A stretch of 12,398 nucleotides of DNA from an uncultured Synergistales bacterium (GTDB lineage: Bacteria; Synergistota; Synergistia; Synergistales; Aminobacteriaceae): positions 1-12,398 of the forward strand of contig CAJOGG010000016.1 in assembly GCA_905234205.1 (NCBI GenBank), in the 5' to 3' direction. Position numbers and translations under genes: made by a program. The notes under the pieces are model-generated. The model searched no databases and had not been told where the DNA came from. It saw only the letters and a list, made by a program, of their open reading frames with translations. Shown here one piece after another: positions 1 through 7,495 of this stretch. The first letter of the stretch is position 1. Every line of letters begins with the position of its first letter.

Positions 1-147
1 CCGCTTGACGAAATTACGAGGCACGGAGGCGAGTCAAAATTGCTTGTCGGAAAAACTAAAGAGTTCTTGCTGAAGAATCCCTCTGTAGATAAATCGACAT
101 CTCCCCTTAACAGGGGCGACCAGAATCATAATAAGGAGGGGAAATAA
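1..147 (+). CDS. GlpA-like FAD oxidoreductase, C-terminal end (partial)
   Basis: An open frame enters at base 1 and stops at TAA 145-147, giving 48 residues. The segment LDEITRHGGESKLLVGKTK resembles the extreme C-terminus of anaerobic GlpA-like glycerol-3-phosphate dehydrogenases that carry a C-terminal BFD-type [2Fe-2S] domain; these typically end with a 'T+.GG.S.ilvGk.K' pattern. From family knowledge, such proteins oxidise glycerol 3-phosphate or a related substrate and pass electrons to partner flavoproteins. The two genes downstream are the usual partners, which supports the call. The last 22 or so residues (from about NPSVDK) are polar and look like a non-conserved tail; they include a small DNA palindrome at 103-116. 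The catalytic part lies outside the window, so substrate cannot be judged. Confidence 0.65.
   Translation, partial: PLDEITRHGGESKLLVGKTKEFLLKNPSVDKSTSPLNRGDQNHNKEGK
103..116. repeat. Short palindrome CCCCT-TAAC-AGGGG
   Basis: A perfect 5-bp stem with a 4-base loop lies inside the C-terminal tail codons of the GlpA-like gene, 17 bases before the Shine-Dalgarno of the next gene. A similar C-tract/G-tract palindrome occurs at 1798-1818. They may be two copies of a small dispersed repeat, or mRNA hairpins that adjust expression between genes. There is no U-run after it, so it is not a standard terminator. Confidence 0.35.
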
Positions 148-149
148 TC

Positions 150-1409
150 ATGGCTGACAAAAAAATTGACGTGTTGATAATTGGTGCTGGTCCTGCTGGA
201 GTAGCTGCTGGCATCGGGGCAAAACGTGAAGGTGCTGAAAATGTAGTTGTGATTGAACGCGATTGGGATTTAGGCGGGATATTACAACAATGTATAGACC
301 CCGGCTTCGGTTTACGAACTTTCAGGGAAGAATTATCGGGCCCGGAATATATGCACAGGTTTATAAAGCAGGCTCATGAAGCTGGCGTTGAATTTCGTCC
401 GAACACAATGGTATTCCAGATTGATAAAGATACTAACGCTGTATGGACTATGAATAAAGAACGCGGCATTGAATGTTTGAATCCAAGTGCAATAGTTTTA
501 GCCATGGGTTGTCGTGAAAGACCTATAGGAGCAATTCGAATCCCTGGCACTCGACCTGCTGGAATATACACGGCTGGAACCGCACAGAGATTTATTAGCA
601 TGGAAGGCTATATGCCTGGTAAACGTGCTGTGATTCTTGGCTCTGGAGATATTGGCCTTGGGGTGGCTCGTCGAATGATTTTGGAGGGCGCAGAAGTCGA
701 AGGAGTCTATGAAGTTATGACATGGCCTGGCGGTTTAAGAAAAAATATTTCGTACTGCCTTAACGATTACGGAATACCTTTGCACTTACAAACAACAGTA
801 ACAAAAATTCATGGAACTGATAGGCTAGAAGGTGTTACTGTCGCAAAAGTTGACGATCATATGACCCCGATTAAAGGCACTGAAAGATTCGTCCAGTGTG
901 ATACGCTGTTACTGGCAATAGGATTAGTCCCGGAGAACGAATTATCGCGAATGGCTGGCATAGAGATTCATAAAGTTACGAACGGACCTGTTGTCAATGA
1001 TTTATTCCAGACTTCTAATCCTGCTGTATTTGCGGCTGGAAATGTCGTTATAGTTTATGATTTAGTTGACAACGTTACCGACCAAGGACTCATAACTGGC
1101 TCCAACGCGGCAAAATATGCACTAGGAAAAATTCCAAGCAACGTGAAAAAGATTCCTGTTAAGGCGGGCGATAACGTGAGGTTATTTACTCCACAATATA
1201 TTACAGGCGAGTCAGATACGATTATTTACATGAGAGTTACTCACCCAATCGAAGGAGCTTGCAAGATTACGGCTGAACCAGGTTTATTTTCGAGGCGCCT
1301 AAAATATTCAAGGCCAGGGGAAATGGACGAGGTACGAATCAAAGCTGAACAGGTCAGAGCACTTGGAGATAACCTCAAAGAAATCGTAATTGATATTAAG
1401 CCGCTATAA
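150..1409 (+). CDS. NAD(P)/FAD-dependent oxidoreductase (GlpA-partner type)
   Basis: A 419-residue flavoprotein of the Pyr_redox_2 fold. An N-terminal FAD-binding Rossmann motif, GAGPAGVAAG, starts at about residue 12. A second dinucleotide-binding motif, GSGDIGLG, for NAD(P)H lies in the middle of the chain. The segment AIGLVPENE and the late AAGNV (about residue 298) are typical of FAD proteins in this group. The early segment GGILQQCIDPGFG matches the 'GGIL.QCI..GFG' hallmark of flavoproteins encoded next to GlpA-like glycerol-3-phosphate dehydrogenases and DUF1667 proteins; its Cys could be redox-active. It probably moves electrons between the GlpA-like protein, NAD(P)H and the DUF1667 partner, most likely as a cytoplasmic complex (inference). 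The start is set by AAGGAGG at 133-139, 10 bases before ATG; the upstream gene ends 2 bases before the ATG, so the genes are probably cotranscribed. The substrate is not known from sequence alone. Confidence 0.85.
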   Translation: MADKKIDVLIIGAGPAGVAAGIGAKREGAENVVVIERDWDLGGILQQCIDPGFGLRTFREELSGPEYMHRFIKQAHEAGVEFRPNTMVFQIDKDTNAVWTMNKERGIECLNPSAIVLAMGCRERPIGAIRIPGTRPAGIYTAGTAQRFISMEGYMPGKRAVILGSGDIGLGVARRMILEGAEVEGVYEVMTWPGGLRKNISYCLNDYGIPLHLQTTVTKIHGTDRLEGVTVAKVDDHMTPIKGTERFVQCDTLLLAIGLVPENELSRMAGIEIHKVTNGPVVNDLFQTSNPAVFAAGNVVIVYDLVDNVTDQGLITGSNAAKYALGKIPSNVKKIPVKAGDNVRLFTPQYITGESDTIIYMRVTHPIEGACKITAEPGLFSRRLKYSRPGEMDEVRIKAEQVRALGDNLKEIVIDIKPL

Positions 1410-1422
1410 AGAGGTGTGATAC

Positions 1423-1791
1423 ATGATTGAAGATAGAAAATTTATATGTGCGTCTTGTACAATAGGCTGCGAGTTAAGAGTTACGCTTAATAGTGGTGAA
1501 ATCGTCAGAGTTGCAGGCAATGCTTGTCCGCGCGGAGAAACTTATGCACGTTCCGAAATAAAAGATCCAAGGCGTTTATTTGCGTCTACTGTCAGGGTTA
1601 CAGGAGGAAGGCTTCCAGTTTGTCCTATTCGCACGAAGACTCCAGCCCCCAAGGAAAAAATATTCGATATAGCTAAAGAAGTAGCAAAGCTGAAAATCAA
1701 AGCCCCTGTTAAGATCGGCCAAGTGTTGATTCATAATGTGTGCGGCACTGATGTTGATATAGTTGCAAGTAGAGATTTAGCTTCGGCGTAA
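1423..1791 (+). CDS. DUF1667 family four-cysteine protein
   Basis: A 122-residue protein matching DUF1667. Near the N-terminus are C9-x2-C12-x3-C16 and, after a beta-rich stretch, C35 in NACPRGETYA. This arrangement resembles the [4Fe-4S]-binding N-terminus of molybdopterin oxidoreductases, so an iron-sulfur cluster is likely (inference). The remainder (VRVTGG, PVCPIRTKTPAPKEKI, then GQVLIHNVCGTDVDIVAS) follows the family pattern. DUF1667 proteins are usually encoded directly after a GlpA-like dehydrogenase and a second FAD oxidoreductase, as here, and are thought to act as an electron-transfer subunit. GAGGTG at 1411-1416 lies 6 bases before ATG; the gap to the preceding gene is 13 bases. 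The exact role is unproven. Confidence 0.82.
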   Translation: MIEDRKFICASCTIGCELRVTLNSGEIVRVAGNACPRGETYARSEIKDPRRLFASTVRVTGGRLPVCPIRTKTPAPKEKIFDIAKEVAKLKIKAPVKIGQVLIHNVCGTDVDIVASRDLASA

Positions 1792-1797
1792 ACATTA

Positions 1798-1818
1798 CCC
1801 CCTCCACCGCGCAGGGGG
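1798..1818. repeat. Intergenic palindrome CCCCCT...AGGGGG before pyrC
   Basis: A 6-bp G/C-rich stem (1798-1803 with 1813-1818) encloses a 9-base loop in the 60-base gap between the DUF1667 gene and pyrC. The bases after it (GATATTTAATCAC) are AT-rich but are not a T-run, so a rho-independent terminator is only weakly supported. It resembles the palindrome at 103-116 in stem sequence. It could partly separate the oxidoreductase module from the pyr operon, protect an mRNA end, or be a dispersed repeat. Confidence 0.4.
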
Positions 1819-1851
1819 ATATTTAATCACGAGAATTTACAAGGAATTAAT

Positions 1852-3132
1852 ATGGCTACACTTTTCAAAAACGCCAATATATTCACACGAAACGGCATCA
1901 TTAAATTAAACGTTCTTATGGACAGCGGCACACTTAGATTTAACGCTCATAAAACTCCAGAGAAAATTATAGATTTAGACGGCTTATATTTATTTCCAGG
2001 TTTTGTTGACGTTCATGTACATTTTCGCGAGCCCGGTTTTGCTTACAAGGAGACAATTTCAACAGGCTCAATGGCTGCTGCACGTGGAGGTTATACGGCT
2101 GTATGCACAATGCCAAATCTTAAGCCAGTACCATCGACTCTTTCACAGCTTCAACAGGAAATCGAAATTATCAACAGAGACGCAGTTATTCACGTTTACC
2201 CTATAGGCGCAATTACAATGAATCAATCAGGACGTGGAGAACTTTCAGAGATTGAAGAGATTGCTCCACATGTTGCAGCGTTTTCTGATGACGGGAAAGG
2301 CATTCAAGACGAGGGATTAATGCGTGAGGCTATGACGAGAATATCTGCGGCGGGGAAATTTATCACTGCTCACTGCGAAATAGAAAGTGAACTTGTGCCG
2401 GGCGGCTGCATTCACGACGGAGCATACGCAAAACTTCACGGGCATATAGGCATAAACAGCGCGTCAGAATTTCTTGAAGTTGAGAGAGATATTCGCCTAG
2501 CAAAAGAGCTTGGAGTTCATTATCACGTCTGTCACGTCTCAACAAAGGAGAGCGTAGAATTAATTCGTGAGGGAAAAAAGAACGGCGTAAATGTTACCGC
2601 TGAAACAGGCCCGCATTATTTAATGTTCAACGACATGGATTTACATGACGACGGAAAATGGAAAATGAATCCACCTATACGAAGCGAACAGGATAGGCAG
2701 GCATTGCTTGAAGGGATCAGAGATAGCACGATTGACTGTTTAATCACAGACCACGCGCCACACTCTGAAGAGGAAAAATCCAAGGGACTTGATGGTTCTG
2801 CATTCGGAATTGTTGGACTAGAAACTTGTTTTTCGGCTATGTATCATAATCTGGTGTTGCGCGACAAAGAAATAACACTTGAGAAATTGCTTGAGCTTAT
2901 GTGCGTGAACCCTAGGAAAATTTTCAACCTCCCCGGCCCAAAATACATTGAGGATAATTGCGAGGCTGATTTTGTGATAATGGATTTAGAGCGCGTTTAC
3001 AATGTTGATACGAGCAAATTTTTATCAAAGGGAAAGAGTACTTTGTTCGACGGCATGGAAGTTCAGGGAGAGACTGTTGCGACTTATGTAGGAGGCAAAA
3101 AAGTTTATGCGCGAGATAATTTTCACGGTTAA
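1852..3132 (+). CDS. pyrC: Dihydroorotase, class I
   Basis: A 426-residue cytoplasmic zinc amidohydrolase that interconverts N-carbamoyl-L-aspartate and dihydroorotate, step three of UMP synthesis. The metal-binding DVHVHFREPG gives H55 and H57, and R59 binds substrate. Further expected active-site residues are D147 (FSDDGKG), H174 (ITAHCE), H228 (CHVS) and D300 (ITDHAPH). MPN at about 87-89 and NPP at about 273-275 are also family signatures. Spacing and length match Bacillus-type class I enzymes rather than the shorter class II (E. coli) form. AAGGA at 1841-1845, 6 bases before ATG, supports the start. It is the first gene of the pyr cluster and its 3' end contains the ribosome binding site and first 26 bases of pyrK. 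No PyrR-binding loop or attenuator is visible upstream. Confidence 0.96.
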   Translation: MATLFKNANIFTRNGIIKLNVLMDSGTLRFNAHKTPEKIIDLDGLYLFPGFVDVHVHFREPGFAYKETISTGSMAAARGGYTAVCTMPNLKPVPSTLSQLQQEIEIINRDAVIHVYPIGAITMNQSGRGELSEIEEIAPHVAAFSDDGKGIQDEGLMREAMTRISAAGKFITAHCEIESELVPGGCIHDGAYAKLHGHIGINSASEFLEVERDIRLAKELGVHYHVCHVSTKESVELIREGKKNGVNVTAETGPHYLMFNDMDLHDDGKWKMNPPIRSEQDRQALLEGIRDSTIDCLITDHAPHSEEEKSKGLDGSAFGIVGLETCFSAMYHNLVLRDKEITLEKLLELMCVNPRKIFNLPGPKYIEDNCEADFVIMDLERVYNVDTSKFLSKGKSTLFDGMEVQGETVATYVGGKKVYARDNFHG

Positions 3133-3838
3133 GAATAATGAACAGCTTGCACAAAATATTTTCCAAATAACGCTTGAGGGAGATACTTCAGAGATAGCAA
3201 CTCCTGGGCAGTTTGTGAATATCAAGCTTCCTGATAAATACCTTCGGCGGCCTTTTTCCGTTTGCGATTGGTCAGAGAATGAACTCACGATAATTTACAA
3301 AGTTGTCGGCTCTGGAACGGAAACAATGAGAGAATTTCGGGGCGGTGAAAAAATTTCTGCGCTAACTGGACTTGGTAACGGTTACGATTTATCAGCAACG
3401 AGTCAAAATCCTGTGCTTGTAGGCGGCGGGGTTGGTGTGCCTCCATTATATGGGCTTGCAAAAAAATTGCTTGCGAAAAATATAACTTCTTCCGTGATTC
3501 TAGGCTTCAATAGGTCAGAAGAATGCTTTTACGTGAATGAATTTCAGAAACTTGGCCTCAATGTAAAAATTACAACCTTAGACGGAAGCGCGGGCATTAA
3601 AGGTTTTGTGACTGACGCTTTAACAGGAGATGAATACGTTTACGCTTGCGGGCCTCTTCCAATGTTGAAGGCTGTACACGAAAAAGTTCTCGACGGTCAA
3701 TTTAGCTTTGAGTCACGAATGGGCTGCGGGTTCGGAGCGTGTATGGGGTGCAGCATTAGGACGAAGGACGGCTTCAAACGAATCTGTAAGGACGGGCCTA
3801 TCCTGAAACATTCTGAAATTTTATGGAGCGTTGAATAA
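3107..3838 (+). CDS. pyrK: Dihydroorotate dehydrogenase B, electron-transfer subunit
   Basis: A 243-residue iron-sulfur flavoprotein that carries electrons from the PyrD FMN to NAD+ in class 1B dihydroorotate dehydrogenase (a PyrD2-PyrK2 complex). The FAD-binding motif RRPFSV is at about 47-52. GGGVGVPPL (about 106-114) and YACGPLPML (about 179-187) are ferredoxin-reductase NAD-binding elements. The C-terminal [2Fe-2S] ligands are C207, C212, C215 and C227 (MGCGFGACMGC, then RICKDGP). The ATG at 3107 overlaps the end of pyrC by 26 bases. AGGAGG at 3090-3095, inside pyrC, lies 11 bases upstream, and the N-terminus aligns with typical PyrK starts, so this start is preferred to a later one. The stop overlaps pyrD by one base. 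Confidence 0.95.
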   Translation: MREIIFTVKNNEQLAQNIFQITLEGDTSEIATPGQFVNIKLPDKYLRRPFSVCDWSENELTIIYKVVGSGTETMREFRGGEKISALTGLGNGYDLSATSQNPVLVGGGVGVPPLYGLAKKLLAKNITSSVILGFNRSEECFYVNEFQKLGLNVKITTLDGSAGIKGFVTDALTGDEYVYACGPLPMLKAVHEKVLDGQFSFESRMGCGFGACMGCSIRTKDGFKRICKDGPILKHSEILWSVE

Positions 3839-4749
3839 TGGTAGATATAACGACAGAATTATCCGGGCTGAAATTATCGAATCCAGTTATACCAGCTTCG
3901 GGCACGTTTGGTTATGGTGAAGAGTTTGCGGAACTTTACGACCTAAATATATTAGGCTCAATCAGCATTAAAGGCACGACCAAAGACTCACGATACGGAA
4001 ATGAACTTCCAAGAATTGCGGAATGCACAAGCGGCTTAATTAATTCAGTAGGACTTCAAAATCCAGGTATCAATCACGTAATTCAAGAAGAACTCCCCAG
4101 GCTTCAGAAAATTTTTCATAAACCAGTCATCGCGAATATTTCAGGTTTTAGTGTTTCAGATTATGTTTATTGCGCAGAAAGAATCAACGCTGCTCCCAAC
4201 GTAGGAATTATAGAAGTAAATGTTTCATGCCCAAATGTTCACGGCGGAGGAATTGCTTTTGGGACGAGTTGTGAAAATGTCGCTGAAGTTACGCGCGAAG
4301 TTAAGAAGGTTACAAGCAAACCTGTATACATAAAACTTACGCCTAACGTAACGGATATAGTCAAGATAGCTCAAGCCGCAGAGAGTGCCGGAGCTGATGG
4401 ACTCTCACTAATAAATACGCTGCTTGGAATGCGAATCAATATAAAGACTCGTCGTCCTGTAATCGCTAACAAAGTAGGAGGATTTTCCGGGCCCGCAGTT
4501 TTTCCTGTTGCGTTGCGAATGGTTTATCAGGTAAGCAAAGAAGTGAATATCCCTGTCATAGGCATAGGGGGAATTTCTTCAGCCGAGGACGTTATCGAAA
4601 TGATGATGGCCGGAGCTTCCGCGGTTCAGGTCGGTTCAGCTAATCTGGTTGAGCCTCTTGCGTGCAAAAATATAATTGATGAACTTCCAAGAGTCTGCGA
4701 ACGTTTGGGCATCGAAAAAATTTCAGAGATTATCGGGATAATAGATTGA
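3838..4749 (+). CDS. pyrD: Dihydroorotate dehydrogenase B (NAD+), catalytic subunit
   Basis: A 303-residue FMN-binding TIM-barrel enzyme that oxidises dihydroorotate to orotate. The active-site base is Cys131 in NVSCPNVHGGG; Cys rather than Ser marks the class 1 family, and the adjacent pyrK fixes subclass 1B. Other family features are IPASGTFGYG near residues 18-27 (FMN/phosphate contacts), IKLTPN (Lys166), SLINT (about 190-194), and phosphate-binding VIGIGGI (about 240-246) and VQVGSA. There is no N-terminal extension or membrane segment, as expected for a soluble class 1 enzyme. ATG overlaps the pyrK stop as TAATG, which implies translational coupling and equal subunit output. Confidence 0.96.
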   Translation: MVDITTELSGLKLSNPVIPASGTFGYGEEFAELYDLNILGSISIKGTTKDSRYGNELPRIAECTSGLINSVGLQNPGINHVIQEELPRLQKIFHKPVIANISGFSVSDYVYCAERINAAPNVGIIEVNVSCPNVHGGGIAFGTSCENVAEVTREVKKVTSKPVYIKLTPNVTDIVKIAQAAESAGADGLSLINTLLGMRINIKTRRPVIANKVGGFSGPAVFPVALRMVYQVSKEVNIPVIGIGGISSAEDVIEMMMAGASAVQVGSANLVEPLACKNIIDELPRVCERLGIEKISEIIGIID

Positions 4750-4761
4750 AGGAGGAAATTT

Positions 4762-5466
4762 ATGGGAAAAGATGTAATAATCGCGCTTGACTTTCCAGGG
4801 GCACGGGAAACTTTCAACTTTCTGGATAAATTTACGTCACGCAAACCTTTTGTGAAAATTGGAATGGAACTTTTCTATTTGGAAGGGCCGTATATAGTTC
4901 GTGAACTGAAAGCTCGTGGGCACAAAATTTTTCTTGACCTAAAACTACACGATATACCTAACACTGTTAAAGGCGGCATGAGATCGCTTAGAAATTTGGG
5001 CGTTGACATGGTGAATGTTCATTCTGCTGGCGGAATTGAAATGATGAGGGCTGCTCTTGAAGGTTTGACACGTGAAGACGGGACTCGACCTTTGTTGATT
5101 GCTGTGACTCAATTGACTTCAATCTCTCAGGAAAAATTGACCAACGAACTTTTAATCAATGCGCCGATTGAAGACGTTGTGATTCATTATGCAAGAAACG
5201 TTTTTGCCGCAGGGCTTGATGGCGTTGTATGTTCCCCGTTGGAGGCTGGAAAGATTCACGAGCACTTGGGCGAAAAATTTTTAACGATAACGCCAGGGAT
5301 TCGATTTGCTGGTGATTCAGTTGGAGATCAGGCAAGAATTACAGACCCGCGCCGGGCAAAAGAGCTTGGTTCAGATTACATTGTTGTTGGACGACCGATA
5401 ACGAAAGCTCAAGCCCCTGTAGAAATTTATGAACGTTGCGTGAAAGAATTTTGTGAAGGAGATTAA
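4762..5466 (+). CDS. pyrF: Orotidine 5'-phosphate decarboxylase
   Basis: A 234-residue TIM-barrel decarboxylase that converts OMP to UMP, the last step of the pathway. The catalytic D-x-K-x-x-D array is FLDLKLHDIPNTV: D59, K61 and D64. Upstream, ALDFPG (about 8-13) and FVKIG (about 30-34) supply the substrate Asp and Lys. LTPGIR-type TITPGIRF and the C-terminal VVGRPIT form the phosphate-binding site. Length is normal for the bacterial group-1 enzyme. AAGGAGG at 4749-4755 lies 6 bases before ATG and touches the pyrD stop, 12 bases separating the two reading frames. Confidence 0.96.
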   Translation: MGKDVIIALDFPGARETFNFLDKFTSRKPFVKIGMELFYLEGPYIVRELKARGHKIFLDLKLHDIPNTVKGGMRSLRNLGVDMVNVHSAGGIEMMRAALEGLTREDGTRPLLIAVTQLTSISQEKLTNELLINAPIEDVVIHYARNVFAAGLDGVVCSPLEAGKIHEHLGEKFLTITPGIRFAGDSVGDQARITDPRRAKELGSDYIVVGRPITKAQAPVEIYERCVKEFCEGD

Positions 5467-5472
5467 TCATCA

Positions 5473-6102
5473 ATGAAGACTGACATAGCAAAATTATTAT
5501 TGAGAATCAAAGCTGTATTCTTACGACCTGAAGAGCCATTTACATGGGCTTCCGGAATTAAATCGCCGATATACTGCGACAACCGATTAATATTGTCTTA
5601 CCCCGAAGAGCGTGAAGTCGTTGAGAATGCCATTACCGAAACCGTAAAAACTTTTTATCCTGACGCTGAATTTATTGCGGGAACTGCTACGGCTGGAATA
5701 GCTCATGCGGCGTTAGTTGCTGAAAGATTGAAATTGCCTATGGGATATGTGAGAGGTTCGGCCAAGGATCACGGGCGCAAAAATCAAATTGAGGGCAGAA
5801 TTTCACGAGGCCAGAAAGTTGTAGTGATTGAGGATTTAATTTCTACCGGCGAGTCTGTTATCGAATGCGTGAGACCCTTGCGTGAAGTTGGCGCAGACGT
5901 GCTGGGGATCGTTAGCATATTCACTTACGGAATGAAAAAGAGCGTTGAAAATCTTGCGGCAGAAAATTTAGAGAGTCATTCGCTTTGTGATCTCGATACG
6001 TTGGCCAAAATTGCTGTTGATGAAGGATATATCAAACCCGAAGACGAAAGCAAACTCTTGAAGTTCAGGGACAACCCAGCAGACGAATCTTGGAGGATAT
6101 AA
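5473..6102 (+). CDS. pyrE: Orotate phosphoribosyltransferase
   Basis: A 209-residue type I phosphoribosyltransferase that joins orotate to PRPP to give OMP, the substrate of PyrF encoded just upstream. The PRPP-binding motif VVVIEDLISTGES is at about 116-128. The flexible catalytic loop carries K98, H100 and K103 (GSAKDHGRKN). The orotate-binding N-terminal segment FTWASGIKSPIYCDNR (about 23-38) is intact, and GTATAGIAHA (about 70-79) is the typical second loop. AAGGAG at 5456-5461, within the end of pyrF, is 11 bases before ATG. The gene follows pyrF with a 6-base gap and precedes pyrB with a 3-base gap. Confidence 0.95.
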   Translation: MKTDIAKLLLRIKAVFLRPEEPFTWASGIKSPIYCDNRLILSYPEEREVVENAITETVKTFYPDAEFIAGTATAGIAHAALVAERLKLPMGYVRGSAKDHGRKNQIEGRISRGQKVVVIEDLISTGESVIECVRPLREVGADVLGIVSIFTYGMKKSVENLAAENLESHSLCDLDTLAKIAVDEGYIKPEDESKLLKFRDNPADESWRI

Positions 6103-6105
6103 TTT

Positions 6106-7017
6106 ATGCGAAGTGTAGTAAGTATTCTTGATTTATCGACCAGTGAAATTAATGAACTCATGAACGTAGCTGATGATATTGAACGCAACCCGGAATTTTA
6201 TCGCAGCAAATGTAAGCATAAGATCCTAGCCACAATCTTTTACGAACCATCGACAAGGACGCGTTTATCGTTTGAGTCGGCTATGTTATCTCTTGGCGGA
6301 TCTGTAATAAGCACTCCTGACAGCAAAATTTCTTCAGCAGCTAAAGGCGAATCAATTTCTGACACCGTACGAGTGATTAGCAACTATGCTGATATAATCG
6401 TAATGCGTCACCCCAAAGAAGGGGCTCCCGTTGTTGCGGCAATGAAAGCCACTGTTCCATTAATCAACGCAGGCGACGGAGGACATTTTCACCCGACACA
6501 GACTCTTGCGGATATTTTGACGATAAGGCGGACGAAAAAAACTCTTTCAGGACTCACAATAGGACTTTGCGGCGATTTAATGTTCGGGCGTACTGTTCAC
6601 TCTTTAATTGAAGCAATGTTGCGTTATCCTGATAATAAATACATTATGATTTCCCCCAACGAGTTAAAGCTCCCTGAATATATGCGTGAAGCTCTTGATA
6701 AGGCCGGCGTATCGTGGCGAGAAACTGAGTCACTTGAAACTGCTATGCCTGAACTCGATGTGCTGTATATGACTCGCGTACAGAAGGAAAGATTCTTCAA
6801 CGAGGAAGATTATGTACGCTTGAAGGACGTGTATATTCTTGATAGAGATAAATTGAAGACGGCCAAATCAGATTTAGCGATCCTTCACCCTCTTCCTAGA
6901 GTTAATGAAATTTCCGTAGCTGTTGACGATGATCCGAGAGCACAATATTTTTATCAGACACTTTGCGGGAAACAAATGCGAATGGCGTTAATAATGCTGT
7001 TGCTAGGTATAATTTAA
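6106..7017 (+). CDS. pyrB: Aspartate carbamoyltransferase, catalytic subunit
   Basis: A 303-residue catalytic chain that condenses carbamoyl phosphate and aspartate to N-carbamoylaspartate. The carbamoyl-phosphate loop YEPSTRTRLSFE is at about 46-57. The mobile loop shared across subunits has K80 and E82 (SAAKGES). R101 and H129 (GGHFHPTQT) are expected active-site residues, and LHPLPRV (about 260-266) is the aspartate-domain loop. It is the stand-alone E. coli/clostridial type that pairs with a regulatory chain, in keeping with pyrI next to it. GGAGG at 6092-6096 lies 9 bases before ATG, inside the end of pyrE. Confidence 0.96.
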   Translation: MRSVVSILDLSTSEINELMNVADDIERNPEFYRSKCKHKILATIFYEPSTRTRLSFESAMLSLGGSVISTPDSKISSAAKGESISDTVRVISNYADIIVMRHPKEGAPVVAAMKATVPLINAGDGGHFHPTQTLADILTIRRTKKTLSGLTIGLCGDLMFGRTVHSLIEAMLRYPDNKYIMISPNELKLPEYMREALDKAGVSWRETESLETAMPELDVLYMTRVQKERFFNEEDYVRLKDVYILDRDKLKTAKSDLAILHPLPRVNEISVAVDDDPRAQYFYQTLCGKQMRMALIMLLLGII

Positions 7018-7033
7018 TCAGGAGTGAATTATT

Positions 7034-7456
7034 ATGAACATTGACGGAGTAAATAACGGTATCGTTTTGGATCACATTAAGGCCGGCGAAAGTATGCTTG
7101 TGTATGATTATCTGAAGTTGGGACGCTTAAAATGTTGTGTAGCGATCATACAGAACTGCCAGAGCAAGAAAATGGGGCTCAAAGATATAGTTAAGATTGA
7201 TGAATTAATCGACATTGATCTTGACGTACTAGGTTACATTGATCCTCATATAACGGTTAATTATGTCAAGGACGGAAAACTTCTCAAGAAAAGGCATTTG
7301 GCCTTACCAGAGACTCTCACCAACGTTATTAAATGCAAAAATCCCCGCTGCATAACTTCAACAGAACAGGAATTGCCCCACGTGTTCAAGTTAATCGACA
7401 GGGAAAAACAAATTTACCGTTGTGCATATTGTGACGTTGTCGGTGATAACAAGTGA
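7034..7456 (+). CDS. pyrI: Aspartate carbamoyltransferase, regulatory subunit
   Basis: A 140-residue regulatory chain that binds PyrB trimers into the allosteric c6r6 holoenzyme and carries CTP/ATP feedback control. The N-terminal nucleotide-binding domain has GIVLDHI (D13, H14), equivalent to the VIDHI effector-site segment of E. coli PyrI, and KKMGLKDIVKI with the expected Lys. The C-terminal zinc domain has C101-x4-C106 and C130-x2-C133. It is about 13 residues shorter than E. coli PyrI, mostly at the N-terminus, as in clostridial PyrI. AGGAGTG at 7020-7026 is 7 bases before ATG. It is the last gene of the pyr operon. With no pyrR in view, protein-level allosteric control may be the main regulation (inference). 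Confidence 0.95.
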   Translation: MNIDGVNNGIVLDHIKAGESMLVYDYLKLGRLKCCVAIIQNCQSKKMGLKDIVKIDELIDIDLDVLGYIDPHITVNYVKDGKLLKKRHLALPETLTNVIKCKNPRCITSTEQELPHVFKLIDREKQIYRCAYCDVVGDNK

Positions 7457-7462
7457 ATTAGA

Positions 7463-7495
7463 GCCACTAACCAAGGTGGCCATTTCTATATTTTT
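7463..7495 (+). terminator. Possible intrinsic terminator after pyrI
   Basis: GCCAC (7463-7467) pairs with GTGGC (7476-7480) around an 8-base loop, seven bases after the pyrI stop. It is followed by the T-rich run CATTTCTATATTTTT. The stem is only 5 bp and the T-run is interrupted, so it would be weak. The T-run overlaps the last codons of the convergent ManC/ManA fusion gene. Read on the minus strand the hairpin is followed by TCTAATTCAC, which is a poor terminator, so any action on the minus-strand transcript is doubtful. Confidence 0.45.

Noticed and set aside
1792..1851. Promoter or PyrR-type attenuator in front of pyrC
   Set aside because: TATTTAAT at about 1820 resembles a -10 box, but no matching -35 is found 16-18 bases upstream, and the gap is too short for an antiterminator/terminator pair with a T-run.
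7457..7485. Strong bidirectional terminator between the convergent operons
   Set aside because: The stem is only 5 bp, and the minus-strand side lacks a T-run. It is kept only as a weak plus-strand candidate.
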